DNA from: an uncultured bacterium
GTDB lineage: Bacteria > Bacillota > Clostridia > Lachnospirales > Lachnospiraceae
Assembly: GCA_947381965.1 (NCBI GenBank)
Contig: CANCXX010000005.1
Coordinates: 61,973-125,972, forward strand
Direction of reading: 5' to 3'
DNA: 64,000 nt
The notes under the pieces were generated by a model. That model made no database searches, was not told the DNA's origin, and saw nothing but the letters and a program-made list of their open reading frames with translations. Positions 27,413 to 35,823 of the stretch are shown here, piece by piece. Numbering within the stretch: the first letter of the stretch is position 1; each line of letters starts with the position of its first letter. Position numbers and translations under genes: made by a program.

Positions 27413-28309
27413 ATGATAATCATAGAAATGGCGGGAGGTCTTGGAAACCAGCTGCAGCAGTATGCACTATACAGGAAGTTCCGAACGCTTGGAAGGGAAA
27501 CAAAGCTGGATGTTTCTTGGTTTGATAAGGAAAATCAGAAGAAGATGCCTGCAAAAAGGGAATTGGAACTGAATTACTTTGAAGGGCTGACTTATGAGAT
27601 TTGCACGCCAAAGGAGAAAGCGGCGTTGGCCGGCAGCGGCGGGATCGCCGGAAAAATCAGAAGAAAGCTTCTGCCCTTTACGGTACACCATTTTTATGAA
27701 AAGGAGATGTACCATCCGGAACTGCTGGGCTTTGAAAATTGTTATCTTAGCGGATATTTTGCCTGTGAAAAGTATTACGGGGATATTCTGGATGTGCTCC
27801 GGCGGGAAATCCGGTTCCCGGAAAGTCCCAATTCCCAAAATAAGCAGATGGCGCAGGAAATGATGGAATGCGAATCGGTCAGTGTCCATATCAGGCGTGG
27901 GGACTATCTGAATGTGGAAAATAAAGCCATGTTTGGCAATATCTGCACAGACGCCTATTATGAAAAAGCCCTTGACATGGTAAGGGAGAAGGCGCCGAAA
28001 GCCCGTTTTTATCTGTTTTCCGATGATATTTCTTATGTAAAAGATAAGTATCAGGGGGAAGAATTTACAGTTGTGGATATCAATCACGGAAAAGACAGTT
28101 TTTATGATATGTGGCTTATGAGCTGTTGTAAGCATAACATTTGTGCTAATTCTACCTTCAGCTTTTGGGGGGCCAGGTTAAACGGCAATAAGGAGAAAAT
28201 TATAATACGTCCCACCATTCATAAAAACACGCAGAAGTTTGACAAACAGGAAATGGAAGATTGGTGGCGGGGATGGCATTTTGTCAGCCCGGAAGGAAAA
28301 GCGTGGTAG
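27413..28309 (+). CDS. GT11 family alpha-1,2-fucosyltransferase-like enzyme
   Basis: The 298-residue product begins MIIIEMAGGLGNQLQQYALY and contains the complete hallmark HIRRGDYLN near residues 156-164 and ANSTFSFWGARL near 245-256. It is the fourth GT11-type gene of the locus and is more distant from the tandem pair at 6994 and 8012 than they are from each other. GGGAG at 27401-27405 gives 7-base spacing to ATG 27413, favoured over ATGs at 27395 and 27407. It abuts the next gene. Confidence 0.87.
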   Translation: MIIIEMAGGLGNQLQQYALYRKFRTLGRETKLDVSWFDKENQKKMPAKRELELNYFEGLTYEICTPKEKAALAGSGGIAGKIRRKLLPFTVHHFYEKEMYHPELLGFENCYLSGYFACEKYYGDILDVLRREIRFPESPNSQNKQMAQEMMECESVSVHIRRGDYLNVENKAMFGNICTDAYYEKALDMVREKAPKARFYLFSDDISYVKDKYQGEEFTVVDINHGKDSFYDMWLMSCCKHNICANSTFSFWGARLNGNKEKIIIRPTIHKNTQKFDKQEMEDWWRGWHFVSPEGKAW

Positions 28310-29527
28310 ATGGAAAAGAGAAATGATATTTTTTCAAAAATCGCATATTATGCCTTTTATCTGGGTGTGATAATTGAAGTGCTGATTCTGCTGGTAGATA
28401 AAAGTGCATATATCAATCCCATAGAGGGAAGGCTGTTTCAGATAACTTTTCTGCTGTTTGCGGTGAAAGTCTGCTTTACCAGGTATACCCTGAAAGAATA
28501 CGGAGCGATATTTTTGTTTTTGCTTTTGGGGGCGGCTTCTTATTTTATTACGGAGAGAAATGAAATTGTGCGGCTGGTGATGATGATAGCGGCGTGTAAG
28601 GGAATTGACATGAAAAAATGCCTGAAGCTGGTGTTTTATATGACTCTGACCGGATGCGCCCTGCTGATTCTCTTATCTTTGCTTGGCATTTTCGGGAAGG
28701 CGTCGCTTACGGCAGACTTTGGGCGGGGTGGGGAGGAAACCAGATATATTCTGGGAATGGGACATCCCAATGCTCTCCAGTGTATGGTCTGGGCCCTTAC
28801 GGTGCTTTGTCTTTACCTGTATGGGGAGAAGATGAAATGGTATGGGTTTATCCTTCTCCTTATAGTAAACGGATACTTTTTTTACCTGACAGATTCCAAG
28901 ACAAGCCTTCTGGTGGCGGTGTTTACGGTTTTATATGCAGGCATCATCCGCCTGATAAAAAACGATAAATTCAGGAGGTTTTGTTCCTGGGCGGGGGTGG
29001 CGCTTACGGCAGGAAGCGTGCTGATGTCGGTGGCGATTGCAGCCAATGCCTACCGGGTATATAATTTTGTCTGGCATGGGGAATGGTCAAAGCCCACTCA
29101 GTTTTTTGTTTATCTGGACAGGGCGCTGACAGGGCGTATCCGGGAACTGACAGCAACCAACCAGATGGAAGGAACCATTGGAACCTGGAGGCTGTTTTCA
29201 AATCCGGAAAGCATTTATTACTTTGACATGGGGTGGATACGGCTGTTTTACTGGTACGGGGTGATTCCGGCATGTATTTTTATTATTGTGCTTTTGGCTT
29301 TAATGGGATACTGCATCAGGAAAAAGGATTACATGGCCATTATCATGATTGTTTCTTTTTCCGTTTATACGGTGGTGGAAGCCCATGGGATATCTGTGTA
29401 TTTTGCCCGGAATTACATATTTTTCTTGTTGGGTACCTATTGGAGCGGGGCTTTTAGCCTAGCCTCCGGCAGGGAAAGATACTGGTGGGAAGTAGTAAGG
29501 GAGCGGCTTCCAGGGAGCGGCATATGA
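28310..29527 (+). CDS. O-antigen/capsule polymerase-like membrane protein (Wzy-like)
   Basis: The 405-residue protein has about 10 to 11 helices and a large outer loop around residues 240-310 (YNFVWHGEWSKPTQF, LDRALTGRIRELTAT). Together with GHPNALQCMVW and LTDSKTSLLVAV, this matches the general pattern of O-antigen ligase/polymerase proteins. Wzy proteins join flipped repeat units outside the membrane. Sequence conservation in the family is low, so the call rests on topology, loop features and context. It ends in an ATGA overlap. Confidence 0.7.
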   Translation: MEKRNDIFSKIAYYAFYLGVIIEVLILLVDKSAYINPIEGRLFQITFLLFAVKVCFTRYTLKEYGAIFLFLLLGAASYFITERNEIVRLVMMIAACKGIDMKKCLKLVFYMTLTGCALLILLSLLGIFGKASLTADFGRGGEETRYILGMGHPNALQCMVWALTVLCLYLYGEKMKWYGFILLLIVNGYFFYLTDSKTSLLVAVFTVLYAGIIRLIKNDKFRRFCSWAGVALTAGSVLMSVAIAANAYRVYNFVWHGEWSKPTQFFVYLDRALTGRIRELTATNQMEGTIGTWRLFSNPESIYYFDMGWIRLFYWYGVIPACIFIIVLLALMGYCIRKKDYMAIIMIVSFSVYTVVEAHGISVYFARNYIFFLLGTYWSGAFSLASGRERYWWEVVRERLPGSGI

Positions 29528-30627
29528 AAGTACTGATAATCAATCCAATTTTATATACTTCGGAGACAGATGCAATTCCTAAAGTGTCATCCATTAAGGA
29601 CACCATGATTTATTCTTTGTGCATGGGATTTATTAAAAATGGGGACGTTCCTGTGCTTGTGGCGGCAGAAAGCTACCGCCCCCTTAAGCAGGAGCGTTAT
29701 CCTTTTCCGGTCCTTTGGTTCCCCTGTCTCTTTCCAAAGGTGTGTAAGCCAAGGTGCATTCCTCTGTTAAAGGGGCTGGGAAGCTATTTAAGGGAGCATG
29801 GAAGCGAGTATGATTACATGATAAGCAGTGAGGCTTTTTCCCTTCATACCCTCCAAGGGGCGCTTTATGCAGGAAAAAAGCTGGTTATCTGGCATGAGCT
29901 GGGGGCCCACAATCATATGATGCGGAAGGTTCCCTCTCTTTTGTGGTATAATTTTGTGGTCAGGTTATTTATGGGGAAAATTCCCATTATTCCCCGGTCG
30001 GAGGAGGCGGCGGAATTTATTGGCAGGTATTCTTCCAATGTGCTTCCTGTAAGGATTGATCATGGAGTAGACCTTGACAAAACCGGATACAGCAGGAAGA
30101 AGGAGAATTATTTTGTGGTACTTTCCCAGCTGGTGGAAAGAAAGCGGATTGACCGGATCCTTGTGCGATTTTCCGCCTTTTGCAGGAGGGACAGGGAGAA
30201 AAAGTATCAGCTTAAGATTATTGGAGAGGGGCCCCTGCGACAGAAGCTGGAGCAGCAGGCAAGGGAACTGGGGGAAGAAGAGAATATTCTTTTTTTAGGA
30301 AAGCAAAGTCATGAAAGCCTTATGCCTGTGCTTGGCAGGGCAAAGGCCCTTTTGGTAAACACTGCAAAGGATAACAGTATGGTTTCCATTGTGGAGAGCA
30401 TTGCGGCGGGAACTCCGGTAATCACTACGCCGGTTCCTTTTAACGCTTCTTATATCAGGAAATTTGACCTTGGCATTGTAGAATCGGAATGGGGCGTGGA
30501 TGAATTAAATGAGATATGCGTCCATAATGAGCGTTATGTGGATAATTGTATCAGATACAGGGACAGGCTGGGGAACGGATATCTGGCCGGGCAGTTTAAT
30601 CAGGTGGGAGGACGTTTATTTCAATGA
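29524..30627 (+). CDS. GT4 family glycosyltransferase
   Basis: The 367-residue GT-B protein starts MKVLIINPILYTSETDAIPK. The acceptor half contains IWHELGAHNHMMRK and the donor half YFVVLSQLVERKRIDRIL, LKIIGEGPLRQKLE and NSMVSIVESIAAGTPVITT (E-x7-E region). ATG 29524 overlaps the polymerase stop and follows GGGAG. It is the first of three consecutive GT4-type genes coupled by overlaps, which suggests they build the same oligosaccharide. Confidence 0.85.
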   Translation: MKVLIINPILYTSETDAIPKVSSIKDTMIYSLCMGFIKNGDVPVLVAAESYRPLKQERYPFPVLWFPCLFPKVCKPRCIPLLKGLGSYLREHGSEYDYMISSEAFSLHTLQGALYAGKKLVIWHELGAHNHMMRKVPSLLWYNFVVRLFMGKIPIIPRSEEAAEFIGRYSSNVLPVRIDHGVDLDKTGYSRKKENYFVVLSQLVERKRIDRILVRFSAFCRRDREKKYQLKIIGEGPLRQKLEQQARELGEEENILFLGKQSHESLMPVLGRAKALLVNTAKDNSMVSIVESIAAGTPVITTPVPFNASYIRKFDLGIVESEWGVDELNEICVHNERYVDNCIRYRDRLGNGYLAGQFNQVGGRLFQ

Positions 30628-31679
30628 TGAAAATTGTTTTTGTACTGCCAGACATGCCGGGAGGCGGAACCGAGCGGGTGGTGTCTCTTCTTTCCAATGA
30701 GCTTGTAAAGAGAGGATATCAGGTGACTGTTCTCCTTTTTGCGGGAAATCACAGAGCCTATCCTTTGGACGAGAGGGTGGAAGTGCATATTTCCGGGCAG
30801 GCGTCGGGAGGGAATATGATGCTCCGCATCAGGCGCCTTTTAGATATGCGTAAATTCTATAAGAAAAATAAAGGGTGCTACATTTTTGCCTTCAGCGTTA
30901 TGGGAGCGGTGTTTTCTGTTCTTGCGGCGGCGGGAATTCCTCACAGGCTTTTAGTGTCAGAAAGAAATGATCCTAACCAGTATGAGCATCCCAGGATACG
31001 CAACTGGGCCTATGCAAAAGCGGAAAAACTGGTGCTTATGACAGAAGACATGAAACTGGGGTTCCCGGAAAGCTTAAGAAAAAAATCCGCAGTGATTCCC
31101 AATCCGGCGGCAGATGACGTGCCGGAACCTTATAAGGGGGAGCGGAAAAAGACAGTGGTGTCCGCTGCCCGCTTAAAGCCCCAAAAAAACCAGAAATTAC
31201 TTTTGAATGCTTTTGGGGAATTTTCAAAAGAGTTTCCTGATTATGAGCTGCAATTGTTTGGAGTAGGGGAACTGGAAGAGGCATTAAAGGGGCAGGCAAA
31301 GGAGCTTAAAATAGAAGATAAAGTGTTTTTCAGAGGGTTTTCCTCCCAGGTGAAAGAGGAAATCAGAGATTGCGCCATGTTTGTGCTTTCATCAGATTAT
31401 GAGGGGATTTCCAATTCCATGATAGAGGCGTTAGCCATGGGAGTGCCTGTTATTTCCACAGATTGTCCGGTGGGAGGTTCGCGGGCCTATATTGAAAATA
31501 ATGTGAACGGAATTTTGACGCCGGTAGGAGATGTGAGGGCGCTGTCTGATGCCATGAAGAAAATTGCATCGGATAAAGCATTTGCGGAAAAACTGTCAAT
31601 GAACGCGGTGAAAGTAAAAAAGATTTACGGGCTTTCACGAATTGCGGATCAATTGTTAAAGGAAGCTGGAATTGAATGA
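30624..31679 (+). CDS. GT4 family glycosyltransferase
   Basis: The 351-residue product has a textbook GT4 layout: FVLPDMPGGGTERVVSLLS at the N-terminus, TVVSAARLKPQKNQKLLL, LQLFGVGELEEAL and SSDYEGISNSMIEALAMG with the paired glutamates, then STDCPVGGSR. This pattern resembles GalNAc- or galactosyl-transferases of capsule loci, but the sugar is not determined. ATGA overlaps join it to both neighbours. Confidence 0.88.
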   Translation: MMKIVFVLPDMPGGGTERVVSLLSNELVKRGYQVTVLLFAGNHRAYPLDERVEVHISGQASGGNMMLRIRRLLDMRKFYKKNKGCYIFAFSVMGAVFSVLAAAGIPHRLLVSERNDPNQYEHPRIRNWAYAKAEKLVLMTEDMKLGFPESLRKKSAVIPNPAADDVPEPYKGERKKTVVSAARLKPQKNQKLLLNAFGEFSKEFPDYELQLFGVGELEEALKGQAKELKIEDKVFFRGFSSQVKEEIRDCAMFVLSSDYEGISNSMIEALAMGVPVISTDCPVGGSRAYIENNVNGILTPVGDVRALSDAMKKIASDKAFAEKLSMNAVKVKKIYGLSRIADQLLKEAGIE

Positions 31680-33601
31680 AACTATCAGACAAAACATACT
31701 GTAAAATCTTAAGAACCAATATCAGTGTCACGGATATGCAGGGCACAATTGCATATCTTACGGAAAACTTAGAAGTCCTCCGGGGAAAATATATTTGCGT
31801 ATCCAATGTGCACACTACGGTCCTGTCTTTCAGGGATGAAGAGTACCGTAAGGTGCAAAACAGCGCAAGCATGGCGCTGCCGGATGGAAAACCTTTATCC
31901 ATTGTAAGCAGGCGGAGAGGATTTACAGATGCCCAGAGAGTGCCGGGGCCGGATTTGATGCCCAAAATTTTTGAAATATCCGGGGAAAAGGGATACCGTC
32001 ATTACTTTTATGGAGGAAAAAAGGAAACCTTAAAAAAATTAAAGGATGCCTTAAAAAAGAAATACCCGGATCTTATAATTGCAGGCATGTATTCCCCGCC
32101 TTTCCGTTCCCTTTCGGAGGAAGAAGACGCTGCGGTCATTAAAAAAATAAATGATGCAAAGCCTGATTTCATATGGATTGCTCTTGGAGCGCCCAAGCAG
32201 GAAAAGTGGATGTATGACCATAGGAATAAGGTAACGGGAGTGATGCTTGGCGTTGGAGCGGCTTTTGATTTTATTGCAGGCACGGTAAAACGCGCACCAG
32301 GCTGGATGCAGGAAATGTGTCTGGAATGGCTTTACCGGATTTTGCAGGACCCGGTGCGGCTGATTCCCCGGTACCTGGGAACCAATTTGTCTTTTTTGTG
32401 GAATGTGGGAAGAGAGTCCCGGATGATACAAAGAGAACAGAAAAAGAAAGCAAAAAACAAAAGTAAAAAACAGATGAAAATAGCCATGATTGGCCATAAG
32501 CGGATTCCCTCCAGAGAGGGCGGAGTGGAAGTGGTGGTGGAAAATCTGTCTGTAAAACTGACGGATCTGGGCTATAAGGTGGAAGCTTATAACCGCTCCG
32601 GCTACCATGTTTCGGGAAAGGAATACGGAAACAGCAGAAGGAAATACTATAAGGGGATACGGATTATTATTGTGCCTACTTTAAAAAACGGAAAGCTTAA
32701 TGCCATTGTGTATTCTGTGCTGGCAACTCTGCGGGCGTTATTTGGCAGGTATGATGTGATACATTACCATGCGGAGGGACCATGCGCTACTTTATTTCTT
32801 CCCAAGCTGTTTGGCATAAAGGTGGTGGCCACCATTCACGGGCTGGACTGGCAGAGGGCCAAATGGGGGAATTTTGCTTCCAGGGTTCTTAAGTTTGGGG
32901 AAAAGATGGCGGCAAGGTATGCGGATGAAGTGATTGTTTTATCCCAAAATGTACAACAGTATTTTCTGGACACTTATGGAAGGCGGACTTATTTTATTCC
33001 CAATGGAATTGACAGACCCCAGATACGGGAAGTACAGGAAATCAGGGAAAAATATGGTCTTTGCAAGGATGGATATATTTTGTTTTTAGCCCGGCTTGTG
33101 CCGGAAAAGGGGCTTCACTATTTAATAGATGCCTATGAGTCTATAAAAACAGACAAAAAGCTGGTGATTGCAGGGGGCAGCAGTCATTCCTATGCGTATA
33201 TGAGACACATACAGGAAAGAGCGGCTAAAAACCCGAAAATCATTATGACGGACTTTGTGCAGGGGAGGGTTTTGGAAGAACTGTACTCCAATGCGTATCT
33301 GTTTGTGCTTCCCAGCGATGTGGAAGGGATGGCCCTTACGCTTTTGGAAGCCATGAGCTATGGAAACTGCTGTGTTGTCAGCGATATCAGGGAAAACATG
33401 GAAGTGGTTGAGGAGCGGGCGGTTTCTTTTAAAAAAAGCAATGTCAGGGATTTAAAGGAAAAACTGTGGGATTTGCTTAAAAACCCTGAAAAGGTGGAAG
33501 ATTATAAGAGACAAAGCGCAGACTTTATCTGTGGAAAATATAATTGGGATGAAGTGGTAAGACAGACAAGGGAACTCTATGAAAGTGTTAATGGTAAATA
33601 A
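31676..33601 (+). CDS. Fusion of GT26 (WecG/TagA/CpsF) and GT4 glycosyltransferases
   Basis: The 641-residue protein has two complete enzymes. Residues 1 to about 250 are GT26: VSNVHTTVLSF, ALPDGKPL, VPGPDLM, WIALGAPKQEKWM and GVGAAFDFIAGTVKRAPGWM. GT26 enzymes add N-acetylmannosamine(-uronate), glucose or similar to lipid-linked GlcNAc. After a Lys-rich linker (KKKAKNKSKKQ) a second start-like segment, MKIAMIGHKRIPSREGGVE, opens a GT4 domain of about 375 residues ending with SDVEGMALTLLEAMSYG. The frame is continuous. Two successive transfers by one polypeptide are likely. Confidence 0.88.
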   Translation: MKLSDKTYCKILRTNISVTDMQGTIAYLTENLEVLRGKYICVSNVHTTVLSFRDEEYRKVQNSASMALPDGKPLSIVSRRRGFTDAQRVPGPDLMPKIFEISGEKGYRHYFYGGKKETLKKLKDALKKKYPDLIIAGMYSPPFRSLSEEEDAAVIKKINDAKPDFIWIALGAPKQEKWMYDHRNKVTGVMLGVGAAFDFIAGTVKRAPGWMQEMCLEWLYRILQDPVRLIPRYLGTNLSFLWNVGRESRMIQREQKKKAKNKSKKQMKIAMIGHKRIPSREGGVEVVVENLSVKLTDLGYKVEAYNRSGYHVSGKEYGNSRRKYYKGIRIIIVPTLKNGKLNAIVYSVLATLRALFGRYDVIHYHAEGPCATLFLPKLFGIKVVATIHGLDWQRAKWGNFASRVLKFGEKMAARYADEVIVLSQNVQQYFLDTYGRRTYFIPNGIDRPQIREVQEIREKYGLCKDGYILFLARLVPEKGLHYLIDAYESIKTDKKLVIAGGSSHSYAYMRHIQERAAKNPKIIMTDFVQGRVLEELYSNAYLFVLPSDVEGMALTLLEAMSYGNCCVVSDIRENMEVVEERAVSFKKSNVRDLKEKLWDLLKNPEKVEDYKRQSADFICGKYNWDEVVRQTRELYESVNGK

Positions 33602-34787
33602 ATTTCTGTTTCCCAATGGCGGTTCAGAAACGTATATTTTTGAAATTGGAAAACAGCTTCAAAAGATGGGGCATCAGGTACAATATTTCGGCATGGAGCA
33701 TAAAGGCAGAATTGTAGGCAACCATGCACAGTGCTATACCAGTGATATGGATTTTCGAAAGGGCGGGCCGGGGAAGCTTCTTTATCCCTTTAAGATTATA
33801 TATTCCAGGGAGGCCGGAAGGAAAATCAGGAAGGTGTTGGAGGACTTTAACCCGGACGTGGTGCATTTGAATAATTTTAATTTCCAGCTTACCCCTTCTA
33901 TCATTTATGAAATAAAAAAATGGGAAAGGCAGCAGGGAAGGAAAACGCCCATTGTTTTTACGGCTCATGACTATCAGTGGGTCTGCCCCAACCATATGAT
34001 GATGATTCCCGACGGAGGAAAGCTTTGTTTTATGTGCAAAGGCGGGAAGTTTGGAAATTGTGCCAAAAACCGCTGTATTCATGGATCCAGAATAAAGAGC
34101 CTGCTGGGAACAGTGGAGGGGACCCTGTATCATAGGCTTAAGACTTATGGAAAGGTGGATGTCATAATCTGCCCCAGCAATTTTATGAAGGAAAAGCTGG
34201 CCACCAACCCGCTGCTTGCAGAAAAGCTTGTAACATTATATAATTTTCTGGATAAAGGCGGAGAGGTAGAATTTTCCCAAAAGAGAAAATATGTGCTATA
34301 TTTTGGGCGGTATACAGAGGAAAAGGGAGTGCGGACTTTGCTTGCAGTGTGCAGAAAACTGAAGGAGATACCCTTTGTCTTTGCAGGGGGAGGTCCCCTG
34401 AAGGAGGAAATTGCAGGCTGTGAAAATATCAAAGAGCTTGGTTTTTTGCAGGGGGAAGAACTGAAAAAAGTGATAGCAGAAGCCTGCTTTGCGGTTTTTC
34501 CATCCCAGTGGTATGAAAATTGTCCCTTTTCAGTGATGGAGGCGCAAAAATACGGGACCCCTCTTGTAGCCTCCAACATCGGCGGCGTGCCGGAGCTTTT
34601 AAAGGACAGAGTAACAGGGGAGCTGTTTGAACCGGGAAATGAAAAAGAACTTTTGGAAAAGATAAAGAAGCTTTGGGAGGATGAAGCGTTGTGCCGGAAG
34701 TATTCGGATAACTGCCGGAAAATCACTTTTGACACCATAGAAGAATATTGTGAGAAATTATTGGATTTGTATAAAAAACAGATGTAA
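33579..34787 (+). CDS. GT4 family glycosyltransferase with cysteine-rich insert
   Basis: The 402-residue product begins MKVLMVNKFLFPNGGSETY and has the donor-domain pattern YVLYFGRYTEEKGVRTLL, FVFAGGGPL and PSQWYENCPFSVMEAQKYG. Between residues about 135 and 170 there is a cysteine cluster (CPNH, CFMCKGG, CAKNRC) seen in a subset of GT4 enzymes, possibly a metal or structural site. It overlaps the fusion gene by 23 bases. Confidence 0.85.
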   Translation: MKVLMVNKFLFPNGGSETYIFEIGKQLQKMGHQVQYFGMEHKGRIVGNHAQCYTSDMDFRKGGPGKLLYPFKIIYSREAGRKIRKVLEDFNPDVVHLNNFNFQLTPSIIYEIKKWERQQGRKTPIVFTAHDYQWVCPNHMMMIPDGGKLCFMCKGGKFGNCAKNRCIHGSRIKSLLGTVEGTLYHRLKTYGKVDVIICPSNFMKEKLATNPLLAEKLVTLYNFLDKGGEVEFSQKRKYVLYFGRYTEEKGVRTLLAVCRKLKEIPFVFAGGGPLKEEIAGCENIKELGFLQGEELKKVIAEACFAVFPSQWYENCPFSVMEAQKYGTPLVASNIGGVPELLKDRVTGELFEPGNEKELLEKIKKLWEDEALCRKYSDNCRKITFDTIEEYCEKLLDLYKKQM

Positions 34788-34815
34788 GGAATAAAGGAAA
34801 GGTTGGGACAAAGTT

Positions 34816-35823
34816 ATGGGGAAACGGACTTTATACGGGACTGTTATTGTAACTTACAGATGCAATGCCCGCTGCAATATGTGCGACTGCTTTAAGGACC
34901 CCAGCAAACCAAGCGAGGAAATCACACTGGAGGAAATAAAAAAACTGCCTGAGATGGCATTTACCAATATCACAGGGGGGGAACCTTTTGTGAGACAGGA
35001 TATTCCCGATATTGTGCGGGAGCTTTACAAGAAAAGCAACCGGATTGTGATTTCCACCAACGGATACTTTACGGACAGGATACTTGCTCTGTGCAGGGAA
35101 TTTCCCAAGGTGGGTATCCGTATCAGTATTGAAGGGCTGCAGGAAACCAATGACAAAATCCGGGGAATCCCGGATGGGTTTAACCGGGGGTATGGCACTT
35201 TAAAAAAACTGGTGGAAATGAAACACCCGGATGTAGGGTTTGGCATGACGGTGCAGGATATGAATTGTGAGGATTTGGTGCCCCTTTACCATATTGCCAA
35301 TGATATGAGCATGGAGTTTGCAACGGCCACGCTGCATAATTCTTTTTATTTCAGAAAGACAGATAATAAAATAGACGATAAGCTGAAGGTGGCTCAGAAC
35401 TTTGAAAAGCTGATTAACGAGCTTTTGGGAAGTAAGTCGCCAAAAAAATGGTTCCGGGCCTATTTTAATCATGGGCTGATTAATTATATTTACGGAAATA
35501 AGCGGCTGCTGCCCTGTGACATGTCAAAAAATGCTTTTTTTATTGACCCTTTCTGTGACGTGATTCCCTGCAACGGCATGGAGAAAAAGGCGGTAATGGG
35601 AAACCTGCGCAGGCAGAGCTGGGAGGAACTATGGAATTCGCAGCAGGCAAAGCAAGTGCGGGAGTGTACCAGAAAATGCGAAAGAAACTGCTGGATGATT
35701 GGAAGCGCTTCCCCGGCCATGCACAAGTATATCTGGGTGCCGGGCTGGTGGGTGATTAAGCACAAGTTTCTGATGGGCGGCAGGTACAGGCTTAGGGAGA
35801 ATAAGTTCATTGAAAGAAAATAA
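34816..35823 (+). CDS. Radical SAM protein with SPASM-like C-terminus
   Basis: The 335-residue protein has the cluster motif CNARCNMC (Cys16, 20 and 23), a GGEPF segment near residue 55 and VISTNGYFTD, all standard for radical SAM enzymes. The C-terminal third has the cysteine pattern of SPASM domains: LPCD, FCDVIPCNGM, ECTRKCERNCW. These bind extra iron-sulfur clusters. SPASM enzymes commonly modify peptides or small molecules. Here a sugar, lipid or peptide carrier of the glycan pathway may be the target, but this is inference from context. Confidence 0.82.
   Translation: MGKRTLYGTVIVTYRCNARCNMCDCFKDPSKPSEEITLEEIKKLPEMAFTNITGGEPFVRQDIPDIVRELYKKSNRIVISTNGYFTDRILALCREFPKVGIRISIEGLQETNDKIRGIPDGFNRGYGTLKKLVEMKHPDVGFGMTVQDMNCEDLVPLYHIANDMSMEFATATLHNSFYFRKTDNKIDDKLKVAQNFEKLINELLGSKSPKKWFRAYFNHGLINYIYGNKRLLPCDMSKNAFFIDPFCDVIPCNGMEKKAVMGNLRRQSWEELWNSQQAKQVRECTRKCERNCWMIGSASPAMHKYIWVPGWWVIKHKFLMGGRYRLRENKFIERK

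Noticed and set aside
27467-28135. 222-codon antisense frame opposite the GT11 gene
   Set aside because: It mirrors the codon pattern of a well-supported GT11 gene and has no recognisable domain.
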